Assembly (NCBI GenBank): GCA_009917695.1
Contig: JAACJG010000006.1
Coordinates: 279,665-343,664 of the forward strand
Direction: 5' to 3'
Origin: Candidatus Rifleibacterium amylolyticum
GTDB lineage: Bacteria > Muiribacteriota > Ozemobacteria > Ozemobacterales > Ozemobacteraceae
Length of the DNA stretch: 64,000 bases
Shown: in pieces, positions 34,584 through 42,907 of the stretch
How positions within the stretch are numbered: the first letter of the stretch is position 1
How the letters are laid out: every line of letters starts with the position of its first letter
Translations under genes and position numbers: made by a program
The notes under the pieces: generated by a model
Database searches by the model: none
What the model saw: only the letters and a program-made list of their open reading frames with translations
Told to the model about the DNA's origin: nothing

Positions 34584-35120
34584 ATGGAAAACCATATCGA
34601 CTCAGCTGCACCACAAAGCAAGCACAAACAGCCGGCCAATATTCTTGAACTGCTTCTGGCTCTGGCAATTTTGTCGGTGTCGATGTATCCGCTCGTTTAT
34701 ATTTTTCGAATCTCACAGGCGCCGCGCCAGAAAACCCAGACAGAATATCTGGCAACCCTTCTGGCCCACCATGTAATCGAGACCATAGTTGCACGCAAGA
34801 GTGTCAACCCAGCCTTTTTACCATTCATGAGCGAAGCAGAACCGGTTGTACAGTCTTCGGACTCGGTTGCTCCAGTAAGTCACTACTTCAGAAACATCGG
34901 GGTCGATGGCGAAAACATCACCGAAAACGACCCTAACCAGCTATTCTGGCATCTCAAGCAGTTTAAATGCCAGATCGATACCTACTATCTCGAAGGCGCT
35001 CTGTATAAAGTGATAGTTTATATTTCTTATCTGAACGAGGGCCGTAAAATGCGGGTATTCTTTGAGCGACTGCTGCCTCAGACCGACAACAGCGACAGCG
35101 ACAACGGAGAAGAATTTTGA
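34584..35120 (+). CDS. Degenerate prepilin-like protein (PilV type)
   Basis: The 178-residue product has a polar leader ending KHKQP and then ANILELLLALAILSVSMYPL, a pilin-type helix with Glu at +5 if the cut is after Pro, but without the usual Gly at -1. Processing by a prepilin peptidase is therefore uncertain. The rest (LATLLAHHVIETIVARKSV) resembles minor pilins of PilV/GspI type. It is the first of three overlapping genes with the same layout. The ATG lies six bases after TATAAT. Confidence 0.72.
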   Translation: MENHIDSAAPQSKHKQPANILELLLALAILSVSMYPLVYIFRISQAPRQKTQTEYLATLLAHHVIETIVARKSVNPAFLPFMSEAEPVVQSSDSVAPVSHYFRNIGVDGENITENDPNQLFWHLKQFKCQIDTYYLEGALYKVIVYISYLNEGRKMRVFFERLLPQTDNSDSDNGEEF

Positions 35121-35572
35121 TGAAGCGACGACGCGGTGAACTGTCATTCGATGGCATCATTACTCTTGCTTTCATCACAGTAATGGTTGCCACCGGCCTT
35201 GCCATTCTACAGTTTCATCTTTCGCGACAGATAGAACAGCGTATCGATCACGACGTCACTCTTGGCTACAATCTGGTATTACAGAACATGCGCCAGGACA
35301 CCCGCATCGGCCGCCGCTTCGAAATGATTGAAAACGGCGTAGCGATAATCGGAGCCAATGAAAAGCCGACGGCAGTTTACCGCCTGATCGACAAGGCTCT
35401 GTATCGATTCGATGACAGCGACAAAGGGCAGCTGATCATCAACAAGCTTGAAAAGGTCTCTTTCAGACTTCACCCCGAGCTCAAAAACCTTCTGCTGGTA
35501 ACACTGCTTCCTGAAGACAGCATGCAGCTGCCTTTCTTTACGTCTTTTGCGCTGCGAGGAGGTGCGTCTTGA
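35120..35572 (+). CDS. Prepilin-like protein (PilW/GspJ type)
   Basis: The 150-residue product starts at the ATG at 35120 overlapping the previous stop (TGATG). It has a basic leader MKRRRG and a hydrophobic helix ELSFDGIITLAFITVMVATG, in which Asp, not Glu, is at +5. The body (LVLQNMRQDTRIGRRFEMI) fits the GspJ/PilW plan. It overlaps the following gene by four bases. Confidence 0.7.
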   Translation: MKRRRGELSFDGIITLAFITVMVATGLAILQFHLSRQIEQRIDHDVTLGYNLVLQNMRQDTRIGRRFEMIENGVAIIGANEKPTAVYRLIDKALYRFDDSDKGQLIINKLEKVSFRLHPELKNLLLVTLLPEDSMQLPFFTSFALRGGAS

Positions 35573-35961
35573 ACGAATCTCGCCGCGGGGCAATATCTCA
35601 CCTTGTCATGGCCGCAGTCTTATCGCTTTTCGTCGTTCTCATCGCGGTTTTTCTCAGCGGACTGCACAGCTCAGCCATAGTTCCGGCAATTTCGCTGATC
35701 AACGCAGATTATCAGACCGAATCTGCCATTATCATGCAGCTGCAGAGAGCACATTTCAACCCATCGCTACCAGAACAAAGCATTAAAAAAGAAATCATGC
35801 CGGGAGTTGTGCTCAAATTGCATGGAGCAGCTGCGGCTGATGGGAACTGGACGTTCAAAGGCAGTATAACAGGCAATCAGCTGAACCAAACATTTTCGGC
35901 AGTCGCCAATATTAATCATCCCGATCAGATAAATTTCACAAGCTACTCTCAGTCAGAATAA
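35569..35961 (+). CDS. Prepilin-like protein (PilX/GspK type)
   Basis: The start is TTG at 35569, well placed after GAGGAGG. The 130-residue product has leader MNESRRG, then AISHLVMAAVLSLFVVLIAV without Glu +5, and continues DYQTESAIIMQLQRA as GspK/PilX-like proteins do. It ends inside the convergent tilS gene (26-base overlap of coding ends). Confidence 0.68.
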   Translation: MNESRRGAISHLVMAAVLSLFVVLIAVFLSGLHSSAIVPAISLINADYQTESAIIMQLQRAHFNPSLPEQSIKKEIMPGVVLKLHGAAAADGNWTFKGSITGNQLNQTFSAVANINHPDQINFTSYSQSE

Positions 35962-36922
35962 GCCTGTTCTGGCGCCGGCTGAAAACCATACTGCCGCACA
36001 AAACCCTGCGACCGCCACCTTTTTTTCGCCACAATTCATCAATCTGCCCGATCAATCTGCGGTTTGCGTTTTCTCCCAACCCGGCTTCGATCAACCATAG
36101 TCTGATCACTTCGCGCCGCAAAAAAGCTGGCGGCACTCGTGTTACATCGAGGCATTTCGTATCCTGGTGACGTTTCAGAAACAGCCGGGCCAGCCGCATT
36201 ACCATAGTATGCAGCTGCTGTATCTCTTCTGCCAGTTCTGAAAAGTGCCGGGCGCCAGTCGGTGCTGCGCTTTTCATTACCGGCATGATTCGATGCCTGA
36301 CCATGTTGCGAAAATAAACTTCGCTGTTGTTGGTTTCGTCTTCCCGCCATTTCTGGCCGGCCGCGGCAAGATACTGCAGCAGCTCATGCCGTTCGATATT
36401 CAACAGCGGCCGCCACAACCACAGCGGCCGGCCATTGACCGCCAGGCGGCGACGGCTTCTGATGCCGCCGGCGCCGGCAACGCCGCAGCCTCGCAGCATG
36501 CGCATAAGAAGCGTCTCAGCCTGATCATCGGCAGTGTGACCAGTTGCCACGATTTCTGCGCCTGATTCTTCGAGCATCTGCGCAAAGCAGCTGTAGCGAA
36601 AGTTTCTTGCCCAGGCTTCACTTCCCGGACGGGCGCTGCCGATTTTATCGGCATCTGTCGCCCGGCGCCAGAAAAAGGCAAGTCCGAGACGCCCCGACAG
36701 TTCTTCGACCCAGTGTCGGTCAGCTTCAGAGTCTTCACGTAAAGCGTGGTCAACATGAAAAACGCAGAGACGCAACCTGTTCATGCGACAGTAATGAGCC
36801 AGCAGCAGAAGCATCGCTACCGAATCGACACCGCCTGAAACAGCAGCAGCTATGCTGCCGCCTTTTCCCATGGCGGTAAATGACGATATCAGCCTCTGTT
36901 GTCGGCGGCCAGCCTCGTTCAT
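35936..36922 (-). CDS. tilS: tRNA(Ile)-lysidine synthetase TilS
   Basis: TilS changes C34 of the AUA-reading tRNA-Ile to lysidine using ATP. The product (328 residues from the ATG at 36922) has the PP-loop SGGVDSVAML, followed by VFHVDHALREDSEADRHWVE, ATGHTADDQAETLLMRMLRG, and the TilS substrate region (RNMVRHRIMPVM). The C-terminal part is short, as in the small-type TilS. An upstream TTG at 36943 is possible but lacks a ribosome site; GAGGG precedes the ATG at 11 bases. Confidence 0.94.
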   Translation of the reverse strand: MNEAGRRQQRLISSFTAMGKGGSIAAAVSGGVDSVAMLLLLAHYCRMNRLRLCVFHVDHALREDSEADRHWVEELSGRLGLAFFWRRATDADKIGSARPGSEAWARNFRYSCFAQMLEESGAEIVATGHTADDQAETLLMRMLRGCGVAGAGGIRSRRRLAVNGRPLWLWRPLLNIERHELLQYLAAAGQKWREDETNNSEVYFRNMVRHRIMPVMKSAAPTGARHFSELAEEIQQLHTMVMRLARLFLKRHQDTKCLDVTRVPPAFLRREVIRLWLIEAGLGENANRRLIGQIDELWRKKGGGRRVLCGSMVFSRRQNRLILTESSL

Positions 36923-37036
36923 CAGAGTTTCAGCCCTCGGCAATCATGATTCGCGGACAAGCCGCGTCAGTGCGCAGTATAACATATTTATCCCGTTCAG
37001 CGCTGTCAAAGACAAAGCAGCCGCGAAATGCAGAAA

Positions 37037-37060
37037 GGCTGCTCCGTCGTCGGAGCAGCC
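37037..37060 (-). terminator. Hairpin after the secreted-protein pair
   Basis: GGCTGCTCCG (37037-37046) and CGGAGCAGCC (37051-37060) form a perfect ten-pair stem with a four-base loop. On the minus strand TTTCTGCATTTC follows, a weak T-run. It probably ends the transcript of 37094-38110. Confidence 0.65.
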
Positions 37061-37093
37061 TTATTCTGTGCTTCTGTGCTGACGAACCTGCGC

Positions 37094-38110
37094 TTATCTG
37101 ATCTTCAGCGGCACGTAGAGAACCTGACGGTTCCCGCTTACATCAGAAGCATCAACATACAGATAGGGATCTTCTGGCAGCTCGAGTTCAGCCAGTGCTA
37201 TTTCAGAGGCATTGATCGCACTTACCGGAATCGGCTCACCACTGGAGTTTTTGCAGATACCGTATTTGAGCTTCGCAGTATCGAGCTTGTAGTTGTCTTC
37301 GCCATTAACCTTGATCTTCAGCACCGAACCGGCCGGCACATTCAACGCCGCCTGTTCTGGCTTTACCACCATGGCAACACCGAGTTCGACTCCCTGCACC
37401 GTGGTTATCGCGCCAGGGTCGGCTTCGTTGACCAGAGCACCGCTGAAGTAAACATCGGCCATCTTGGGCAGAGGATACTTGTTGGGCGGATTTTCTGCGA
37501 CCCAGAAAGTGCCGGACCGACCGCCTTCAACCATAATTTCAAGGCCGCAGGTCGGAGGTGTAATATCGATAACCCGAGCTTCATGCCCGACACTGGCGTT
37601 GGCAAAGGTACCCCTCGTCTTGCCGGTCACCGGATCTGTATAACGAATCTTGCGACCGATATGACAGGTAATAGCACCTTTTCCGGTGGGATTGAGCGGC
37701 GTAACTACCATCTGATTAAGCGCCATCTGCTGGGTTGAAGAAGCTGCAACGTTCTTGTTTTTCTCCCAGTCGATGAAGAACCACGAAACTGCCGCGTTGC
37801 GAGACCATTTGGCATTGGGAATCTCGGTGCCATTGTATTCGGCCGGAGGTTCTGCATCGAAAATGGCGGTATCAGCCACCAGAGTGATCGGAACATCTTC
37901 GGTCAGGGTCGCCGGAATGACCTCACCGTTTTCCATGAAAATTTTCAGCGGCAGAACCGGGCTGAGGTCTTCCGGGTGCGGGGGCATGTTTATGCCTTCA
38001 AGCCAGGGCGGATTCTCCTTTTTGGTGGCGTCATCCTGAGCATATAGAACCCCGACACCCGCCATACTGACAATAATTGCGACGACTACAAAGATAGAAC
38101 GAGTTTTCAT
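37094..38110 (-). CDS. Secreted protein of unknown function (pair member 2)
   Basis: The 338-residue product has a signal peptide (FVVVAIIVSMAGVGVLYAQ). Beta-rich, Ig-like strands follow, with two cysteines in TPPTCGLEIMVEGG and AITCHIGRKIRY. The C-terminal strand VSGNRQVLYVPLKIR resembles the end of the neighbour (DGNLTTIRMPLYIVN), and both contain a D/T-C/TPP-type block before an aromatic strand. The two genes, 24 bases apart, are probably paralogues and co-expressed. No known family is recognised. Confidence 0.75.
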   Translation of the reverse strand: MKTRSIFVVVAIIVSMAGVGVLYAQDDATKKENPPWLEGINMPPHPEDLSPVLPLKIFMENGEVIPATLTEDVPITLVADTAIFDAEPPAEYNGTEIPNAKWSRNAAVSWFFIDWEKNKNVAASSTQQMALNQMVVTPLNPTGKGAITCHIGRKIRYTDPVTGKTRGTFANASVGHEARVIDITPPTCGLEIMVEGGRSGTFWVAENPPNKYPLPKMADVYFSGALVNEADPGAITTVQGVELGVAMVVKPEQAALNVPAGSVLKIKVNGEDNYKLDTAKLKYGICKNSSGEPIPVSAINASEIALAELELPEDPYLYVDASDVSGNRQVLYVPLKIR

Positions 38111-38134
38111 GCTTTATTCTTCTCCAGAACGTGA

Positions 38135-39430
38135 TTACTGATTTCTGCCACCTTCAAATGCAGCCTGGGTGTTAACGATGTAAAGAGGCATTCTGATAGT
38201 GGTCAGATTGCCATCCTTGTCGGCTGCCTGAGTGGTGAAATAGTAATCCGGCTGGTCTTTGTATTCTGAGCGGGGATAATTGGGAACACGGAACAGATAA
38301 GCGTCGCCGTCTCTTTCGACTTCTTTGTCATTGGCATCGACGATTCTGACTTCGACTTCTCCGGCTGAAGCACGCTTGTTGCCGTTGTCAGTCGAAACAG
38401 CTGCGATGATGAAAGGAACATTGCGGCGGACGAATACGCCCTTCAAGCTCTTGTCTTCGCCACCAATGACGCTGACATGGTTGGTGTATTCCTTCTTGTC
38501 GATCTGTGAGCTCAGCTTGCCGCTTTCATATTTGGGGGCGCCACGTTCATTGAACAGAGTGCCGGCAATTGAAAGTCTGGCGGTCTTTTCCCAGGGGATG
38601 CTGTTGCGTTCGTCGTCTTTACCTTCTTCGATAAAGATATAGCTGGCATCTTCGAAATCTTTGGCGTCGGTAGAGAAAGGCTTACCGAGGTTTTCGATGA
38701 TCTTGCCAACCATCTGAGCCTTGAGAGCTTCTTCAGAAGCTGCCATATTGACGTTACCAGCGCCTTCCTGGAAAGCGATCCAGACATCGGGAGCGGTGCA
38801 GTCATAAACCTGAATACCCACACGCTGCTGAGCAGTGACAGTGCTTGTCTGACCGGAGGCCGCGCCGCCTTCATCGCCTTCAGCACCAGTGCTGGCAGTT
38901 GCTGAACCACCGGCTTCGCCGCCGGCTTCTTCATCGGTTCCGCCTACGGCTTCACCCTCGGCACCACCGGCAGTCGAAACCTGTCTGGCGCCACCGTTGT
39001 GAACCTGATAATAACCAGGATCGGTGATATTACAGGGATTTGAAGCAAGATTGGTATTTTCTGAACTTTCGGTGTTCAGGTTGCCGTTCTCGTCTTCTTT
39101 CTTGATTTCCCAGTTGATGTTCGGAGGACCTTCAAAACTGGCACTTTCTGCAATCGCGTTGGCGTCAATGTTATAAAGATCTGAGTTTTCTGCCATCAGA
39201 ATGCCGACGTCTTCAAGCCAGCGCAGATCTCCCTCGTCAGTTTCCTGCCCTCTAAAACCTTCAGGCATGGCAAACTCACTGTTGACAGCTCCCAGAGACA
39301 TATCGACGCTCTCAGGCAGAGCCGGTGCTTCTTCTTCGGTTGCTGCTGCGTCCTGACCATAAACCGGCCAGACTGAAGCACAGACCATCATCACTGCGAC
39401 AACAAACCAGAACCTGTTCCAGAATTTCAT
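38135..39430 (-). CDS. Secreted protein with acidic Gly-rich insert (pair member 1)
   Basis: The 431-residue product has a signal peptide ending SVWPVYGQ, an acidic N-terminal part, and a low-complexity Gly/Ala/Glu/Thr insert (residues about 150-195, e.g. GGEAGGSATASTGAEGDEGG). After VGIQVYDCTAPDVWIAFQE comes a beta-rich C-terminal region ending LTTIRMPLYIVNTQAAF. The insert looks disordered. A promoter-like TAGAAT (39484-39479) with TTGGTG upstream and an AGGAGG-type ribosome site support the start at 39430. Function unknown. Confidence 0.75.
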   Translation of the reverse strand: MKFWNRFWFVVAVMMVCASVWPVYGQDAAATEEEAPALPESVDMSLGAVNSEFAMPEGFRGQETDEGDLRWLEDVGILMAENSDLYNIDANAIAESASFEGPPNINWEIKKEDENGNLNTESSENTNLASNPCNITDPGYYQVHNGGARQVSTAGGAEGEAVGGTDEEAGGEAGGSATASTGAEGDEGGAASGQTSTVTAQQRVGIQVYDCTAPDVWIAFQEGAGNVNMAASEEALKAQMVGKIIENLGKPFSTDAKDFEDASYIFIEEGKDDERNSIPWEKTARLSIAGTLFNERGAPKYESGKLSSQIDKKEYTNHVSVIGGEDKSLKGVFVRRNVPFIIAAVSTDNGNKRASAGEVEVRIVDANDKEVERDGDAYLFRVPNYPRSEYKDQPDYYFTTQAADKDGNLTTIRMPLYIVNTQAAFEGGRNQ

Positions 39431-39599
39431 AAGATGTCCTCCATATTTCTCAGAATCAGATCTACAGTTCCTGTACCTATTCTAAATCTGTTACGATGAA
39501 AACACCAAATAATGTTTCAAAAATTTTAAAAATCTTGCCCGCGCCTGTACCCCGTCTGAATGATTTGCTCTCAGCGCTGTAAAATGATAGGCTGTCTAC

Positions 39600-40775
39600 A
39601 TGAACACAGCCATCATCACAGGTTTTGAACCGTTCGACAGCGACAGCATCAACCCCTCATGGCTGGCGGTCAACGCTCTGCCAGAACGTGTTGGCGCCTG
39701 TCAGCTGACGCGACTGCTGCTCCCGGTCTCTTTTAAAAACGCTTTCGCCAGGCTGGAAGAGGCCATCGACACCTGTCGCCCCGACCTGGTCATCTGCACC
39801 GGTCTTGCCGCCAGAAGAACCAGCATCACGGTTGAGCGCGTCGCCATAAATATCGATGATGCGCGAATTCCAGACAACGATGGCTTTCACCCGATCGAGC
39901 GCAGAATCGACTACGCGGCGCCTGACGCCTACTTCAGCTGCCTGCCAGCTCGCGCTATCTGCGAAAAAATAAGCGAGGCCGGCCTGCCCGCGGCTATTTC
40001 TGACTCAGCCGGAACCTACGTCTGCAACAACGTTATGTTTCGCCTGCTGCATCTTATTGCCAACCGCTACCCCAAAATGCTTGGCGGCTTCATCCACGTT
40101 CCGGCCACTCCCGAAATGCCTGGCAATGAAGGGCCCGGCATGCCACTCGCCGATATCACCCGCGCGCTGCAGCTTGCTGTCGAAGTCTGCTCCGATCATT
40201 CTACTCACTGGCAGGGCAGTAAACGCCGCATCGTCGAATATAACCCAGGCTGGCCCGGTGAATTTAAAGAAATTGCAGCACAACTGCAGAACGGTCTTGG
40301 CAATCTGGCTCTGCGCATCGACCACATTGGCTCTACTTCTGTGCCAGGGCTGGCTGCCAAAGACGTCATAGACATTCAGATTACCGTCAGCGAACTCAAC
40401 GAACAGCTGCTTGCGGCAATGACTGCCATGGGCTACACCCGCTCAGAAATTGCCACCAGCGACCACATCCCGGCCGGCATGAGCGACAAACCGCATGAAT
40501 GGCAGAAGTGGTTCTTCAAGGCGCCGACCAGTCAAAGACCAACCAACACGCATGTTCGCATCGCCGGGCGCGCCAACCAACGCTACCCGCTGCTGTTTCG
40601 CGATTTTCTCCGCGCGCATCCCAGTTACGCCAAATCATACGGTGAACTGAAAAAGAGACTGGCAGCCAATCTTGCCAATTCCAGAACCTACCCCGACGTC
40701 AAAGACCCCGCCGTCGACCTCATCTACCACGCCGCCGAGAACTGGGCAACAAGGATCTGCTGGCAGTCAGAATGA
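39600..40775 (+). CDS. pcp: Pyroglutamyl-peptidase fused to a GrpB-like nucleotidyltransferase domain
   Basis: The 391-residue product joins two known families. Residues 1-205 are pyroglutamyl-peptidase I: TGFEPFDSDSINPSWLAV, Glu in ITVERVAINIDDARIPD, the catalytic Cys in GTYVCNNVMF, and His in GGFIHVPATP. From about 208, RIVEYNPGWPGEFKEIAAQL, LRIDHIGSTSVPGLAAKDVI and TNTHVRIAGRANQRYPLLFR define a GrpB/UPF0157 domain of the nucleotidyltransferase fold. The Pcp part removes N-terminal pyroglutamate; GrpB function is unproven. The fusion is uncommon. A -10-like TAAAAT at 39580-39585 lies 14 bases before the ATG, so the leader is short. Confidence 0.93.
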   Translation: MNTAIITGFEPFDSDSINPSWLAVNALPERVGACQLTRLLLPVSFKNAFARLEEAIDTCRPDLVICTGLAARRTSITVERVAINIDDARIPDNDGFHPIERRIDYAAPDAYFSCLPARAICEKISEAGLPAAISDSAGTYVCNNVMFRLLHLIANRYPKMLGGFIHVPATPEMPGNEGPGMPLADITRALQLAVEVCSDHSTHWQGSKRRIVEYNPGWPGEFKEIAAQLQNGLGNLALRIDHIGSTSVPGLAAKDVIDIQITVSELNEQLLAAMTAMGYTRSEIATSDHIPAGMSDKPHEWQKWFFKAPTSQRPTNTHVRIAGRANQRYPLLFRDFLRAHPSYAKSYGELKKRLAANLANSRTYPDVKDPAVDLIYHAAENWATRICWQSE

Positions 40776-40797
40776 AAAGCCTGATGAACTCCGCCCG

Positions 40798-41499
40798 TCA
40801 CCTGGGAACATACGGACTTCCATACTTTACCAGAAGATAGATGCAGCCCATAAAAGCAAATGCCTGTAAGTAGCTGAGAAAAACACTCCAAAGCCTGTCC
40901 ATGATATCGAACTCACGAAATTCAAAGGAAAACCTCATGTTCAGGCCGCGCACAGGTTCAGCAACCATTTCTGACAGTGGCTCAACGTAGGCAACACCGA
41001 TTATATCGGCAATCTTTCTTGCCAGAGCTTTGTTTTCCTCAAGTGAACCTGATTTCATATCACTCAATCCATTTACCTCACCGCTATTATCTACCAGCAC
41101 GGTCTGATATGTCCATACGAGCTTCTTTCCGATGACCTGCTGCATAGAAGTGACCGTCAAAGCATGCACCTGCGAAAAAGTCAGCATTGCTCTTTCGGTT
41201 TCATAACCCAGAAATTCAAAGTGATAAAACAGGCACTTTTCATCAACATCGAGCACATAATAGTTGTCGGTGAAATTGTAAAGAGTGACAAAAACGGCAC
41301 TACAGACAGCACCTGCCGGCAACATCAACTTTGTTACTATTGTCATGCCGTCTTTCATCCAGCCGTAGCACCCGCCCAGAAAAATAACCAGGCTGTAGAA
41401 AGCGGCAGTAAAGAAAAAGCTTTCCAGCGGCGTTTTAAGATCAAGCTTTATCTTGCCAGGCGTTTGGCCATCAACAGCCAGAACTGATTTGCCCTTCAT
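40798..41499 (-). CDS. Unknown membrane protein
   Basis: I start at the ATG at 41499, which has GGGAG at five bases; an ATG 12 bases earlier is possible. The 233-residue product has two membrane segments near the start (FFFTAAFYSLVIFLGG and MLPAGAVCSAVFVTLYNF), a cytoplasmic beta-rich part (YYVLDVDEKCLFYHFEFLG) resembling bacterial PH-like domains, and a last membrane segment (SYLQAFAFMGCIYLLVKYG). No family can be named. It converges on the Pcp-GrpB gene. Confidence 0.7.
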   Translation of the reverse strand: MKGKSVLAVDGQTPGKIKLDLKTPLESFFFTAAFYSLVIFLGGCYGWMKDGMTIVTKLMLPAGAVCSAVFVTLYNFTDNYYVLDVDEKCLFYHFEFLGYETERAMLTFSQVHALTVTSMQQVIGKKLVWTYQTVLVDNSGEVNGLSDMKSGSLEENKALARKIADIIGVAYVEPLSEMVAEPVRGLNMRFSFEFREFDIMDRLWSVFLSYLQAFAFMGCIYLLVKYGSPYVPR

Positions 41500-41707
41500 C
41501 TTCGCTCCCATTCCTGATTATAGAGTCAGCATAGCCGAAATCGAGTCTTTCAGCAACAGATCAATTTTCATCGATGAATTGACAATTTTTCTCCAGTTTT
41601 TGCCAATCGAATCGCTTCGACAAGCTTCAGATAAGGCGGAAACAATATGGCACGCCTTTTGCGTAAGCGAGGTTACCTATATGTTGCTTGAAATCTGGAG
41701 GAACGAA

Positions 41708-42745
41708 ATGACTTTTACCATCGCAAGAAAGAATCACCTCTCACTGTTGCTGGCTTTCAGCATGCTGTTTTCGATATTTTTCCTGGCCGCGACGCCACCT
41801 GCTGAAGCTGGCCTGTTCAGAGCTCTCGCGAAAATCGGCCGCGCCGTTGCAGTTACCGCCTCTGCCATCACCGGCGGAGTCATTGGCGCCGTAGTTGGCT
41901 GCGTTACCGGGGGCCCGGTTGGCGCTCTGGCAGGCTTCACCGCCGGCGCCATTATTGGCGGAATTACCATGGGTGCTCTCACTTCGACAACTGGCACTTC
42001 AGCCGTTACCGGAGCAGTTATCGGTGCCATACACGGCGCCTGCGGCGGCCCACTCGGCATGCTGGCCGGCGCTGCTATCGGCGGTGTTGTTGGCGCCGCT
42101 ATCGGTTGTGTAGCTGAAGGCTGCTGTGACGAAGACTGCTGCCACGGCGACAACGGCAAAAAGGGCACCGTAGTAGCATCAGGCTACATCAAAGATTCTG
42201 GCAAAAGCGAAGAACCGGCAGAAAGTTTGCCGACCGATATTCCCGCCGAAGAGCCCCTTCCCCAGGAACCCGCCAGAGAAGAACCGGTTGCCGAAGTGCC
42301 ACAGACCCCTGAAACCGAAGAAACCGGCAACACCACTTATGCCGACGCCAGCGCAGAAGCAGCTACCAGCAACGATCCGGCCGATATGACCGTAGAGGCA
42401 TCGGTTCAGTTTCTGGTAATGCAGGCCCCCGAGCTCGACAGCGCAAGAACAGATGCGCTCACCAATAATGCCAGCTCTGAAGAATACGAAAGCAAGCTCG
42501 ATCAGCGCGAGCTTGTCGCCGATGGCCTCACCAGCAAACTGATCGCAGAAATCGAAGCAAACAATGGCCAGCCCGGTGAAGCCTACAGCCAGTTCAGAGC
42601 CAGTCTGCAGAAGCTCGCACCAGAAAAGCGCGCTGCCCTTAACGATGTTATCGAATCAGTCAAAGACAACGTAACTCACAATCAGGTCAACAACCCCGAT
42701 TCAAGCAGTTACCAGACCCTCGCCGCCGAACTCAACCATATCTGA
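41708..42745 (+). CDS. Secreted glycine-zipper protein with acidic tail
   Basis: The ATG at 41708 follows GGAGG at good spacing. The 345-residue product has a signal peptide (FSMLFSIFFLAATPPAEA) and the same opening as the protein at 15845-16594 (AGLFRALAKIGRAVAV compared with AGILGSILNAARPYAKVL). A long Gly/Ala-rich GxxxG segment follows (residues 45-130). A cysteine cluster, EGCCDEDCCHGDNG, has five Cys in 11 residues and could bind metal or form disulfides. An acidic Glu/Pro-rich region and a helical tail complete it. The cysteine cluster has no counterpart in the paralogue. Function unknown. Confidence 0.78.
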   Translation: MTFTIARKNHLSLLLAFSMLFSIFFLAATPPAEAGLFRALAKIGRAVAVTASAITGGVIGAVVGCVTGGPVGALAGFTAGAIIGGITMGALTSTTGTSAVTGAVIGAIHGACGGPLGMLAGAAIGGVVGAAIGCVAEGCCDEDCCHGDNGKKGTVVASGYIKDSGKSEEPAESLPTDIPAEEPLPQEPAREEPVAEVPQTPETEETGNTTYADASAEAATSNDPADMTVEASVQFLVMQAPELDSARTDALTNNASSEEYESKLDQRELVADGLTSKLIAEIEANNGQPGEAYSQFRASLQKLAPEKRAALNDVIESVKDNVTHNQVNNPDSSSYQTLAAELNHI

Positions 42746-42770
42746 CAGCAGAATTGCTTCCGCTCTAACT

Positions 42771-42801
42771 CGGGCCTGCCTGCCAAAGGCGGGCCCGCTT
42801 T
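42771..42801 (+). terminator. Terminator after the second glycine-zipper gene
   Basis: CGGGCC-T-GCC (42771-42780) pairs with GGC-G-GGCCCG (42788-42797) around a seven-base loop, followed by CTTTAATTT. Confidence 0.75.
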
Positions 42802-42907
42802 AATTTCAGCTGAATTCCTGCAATATCTGACATCACGCCAATGCGCCGGCAAAATTTACATTTCATGCTATAGTACTATATCCACGATATTGGAGAACTT
42901 TACGCCG

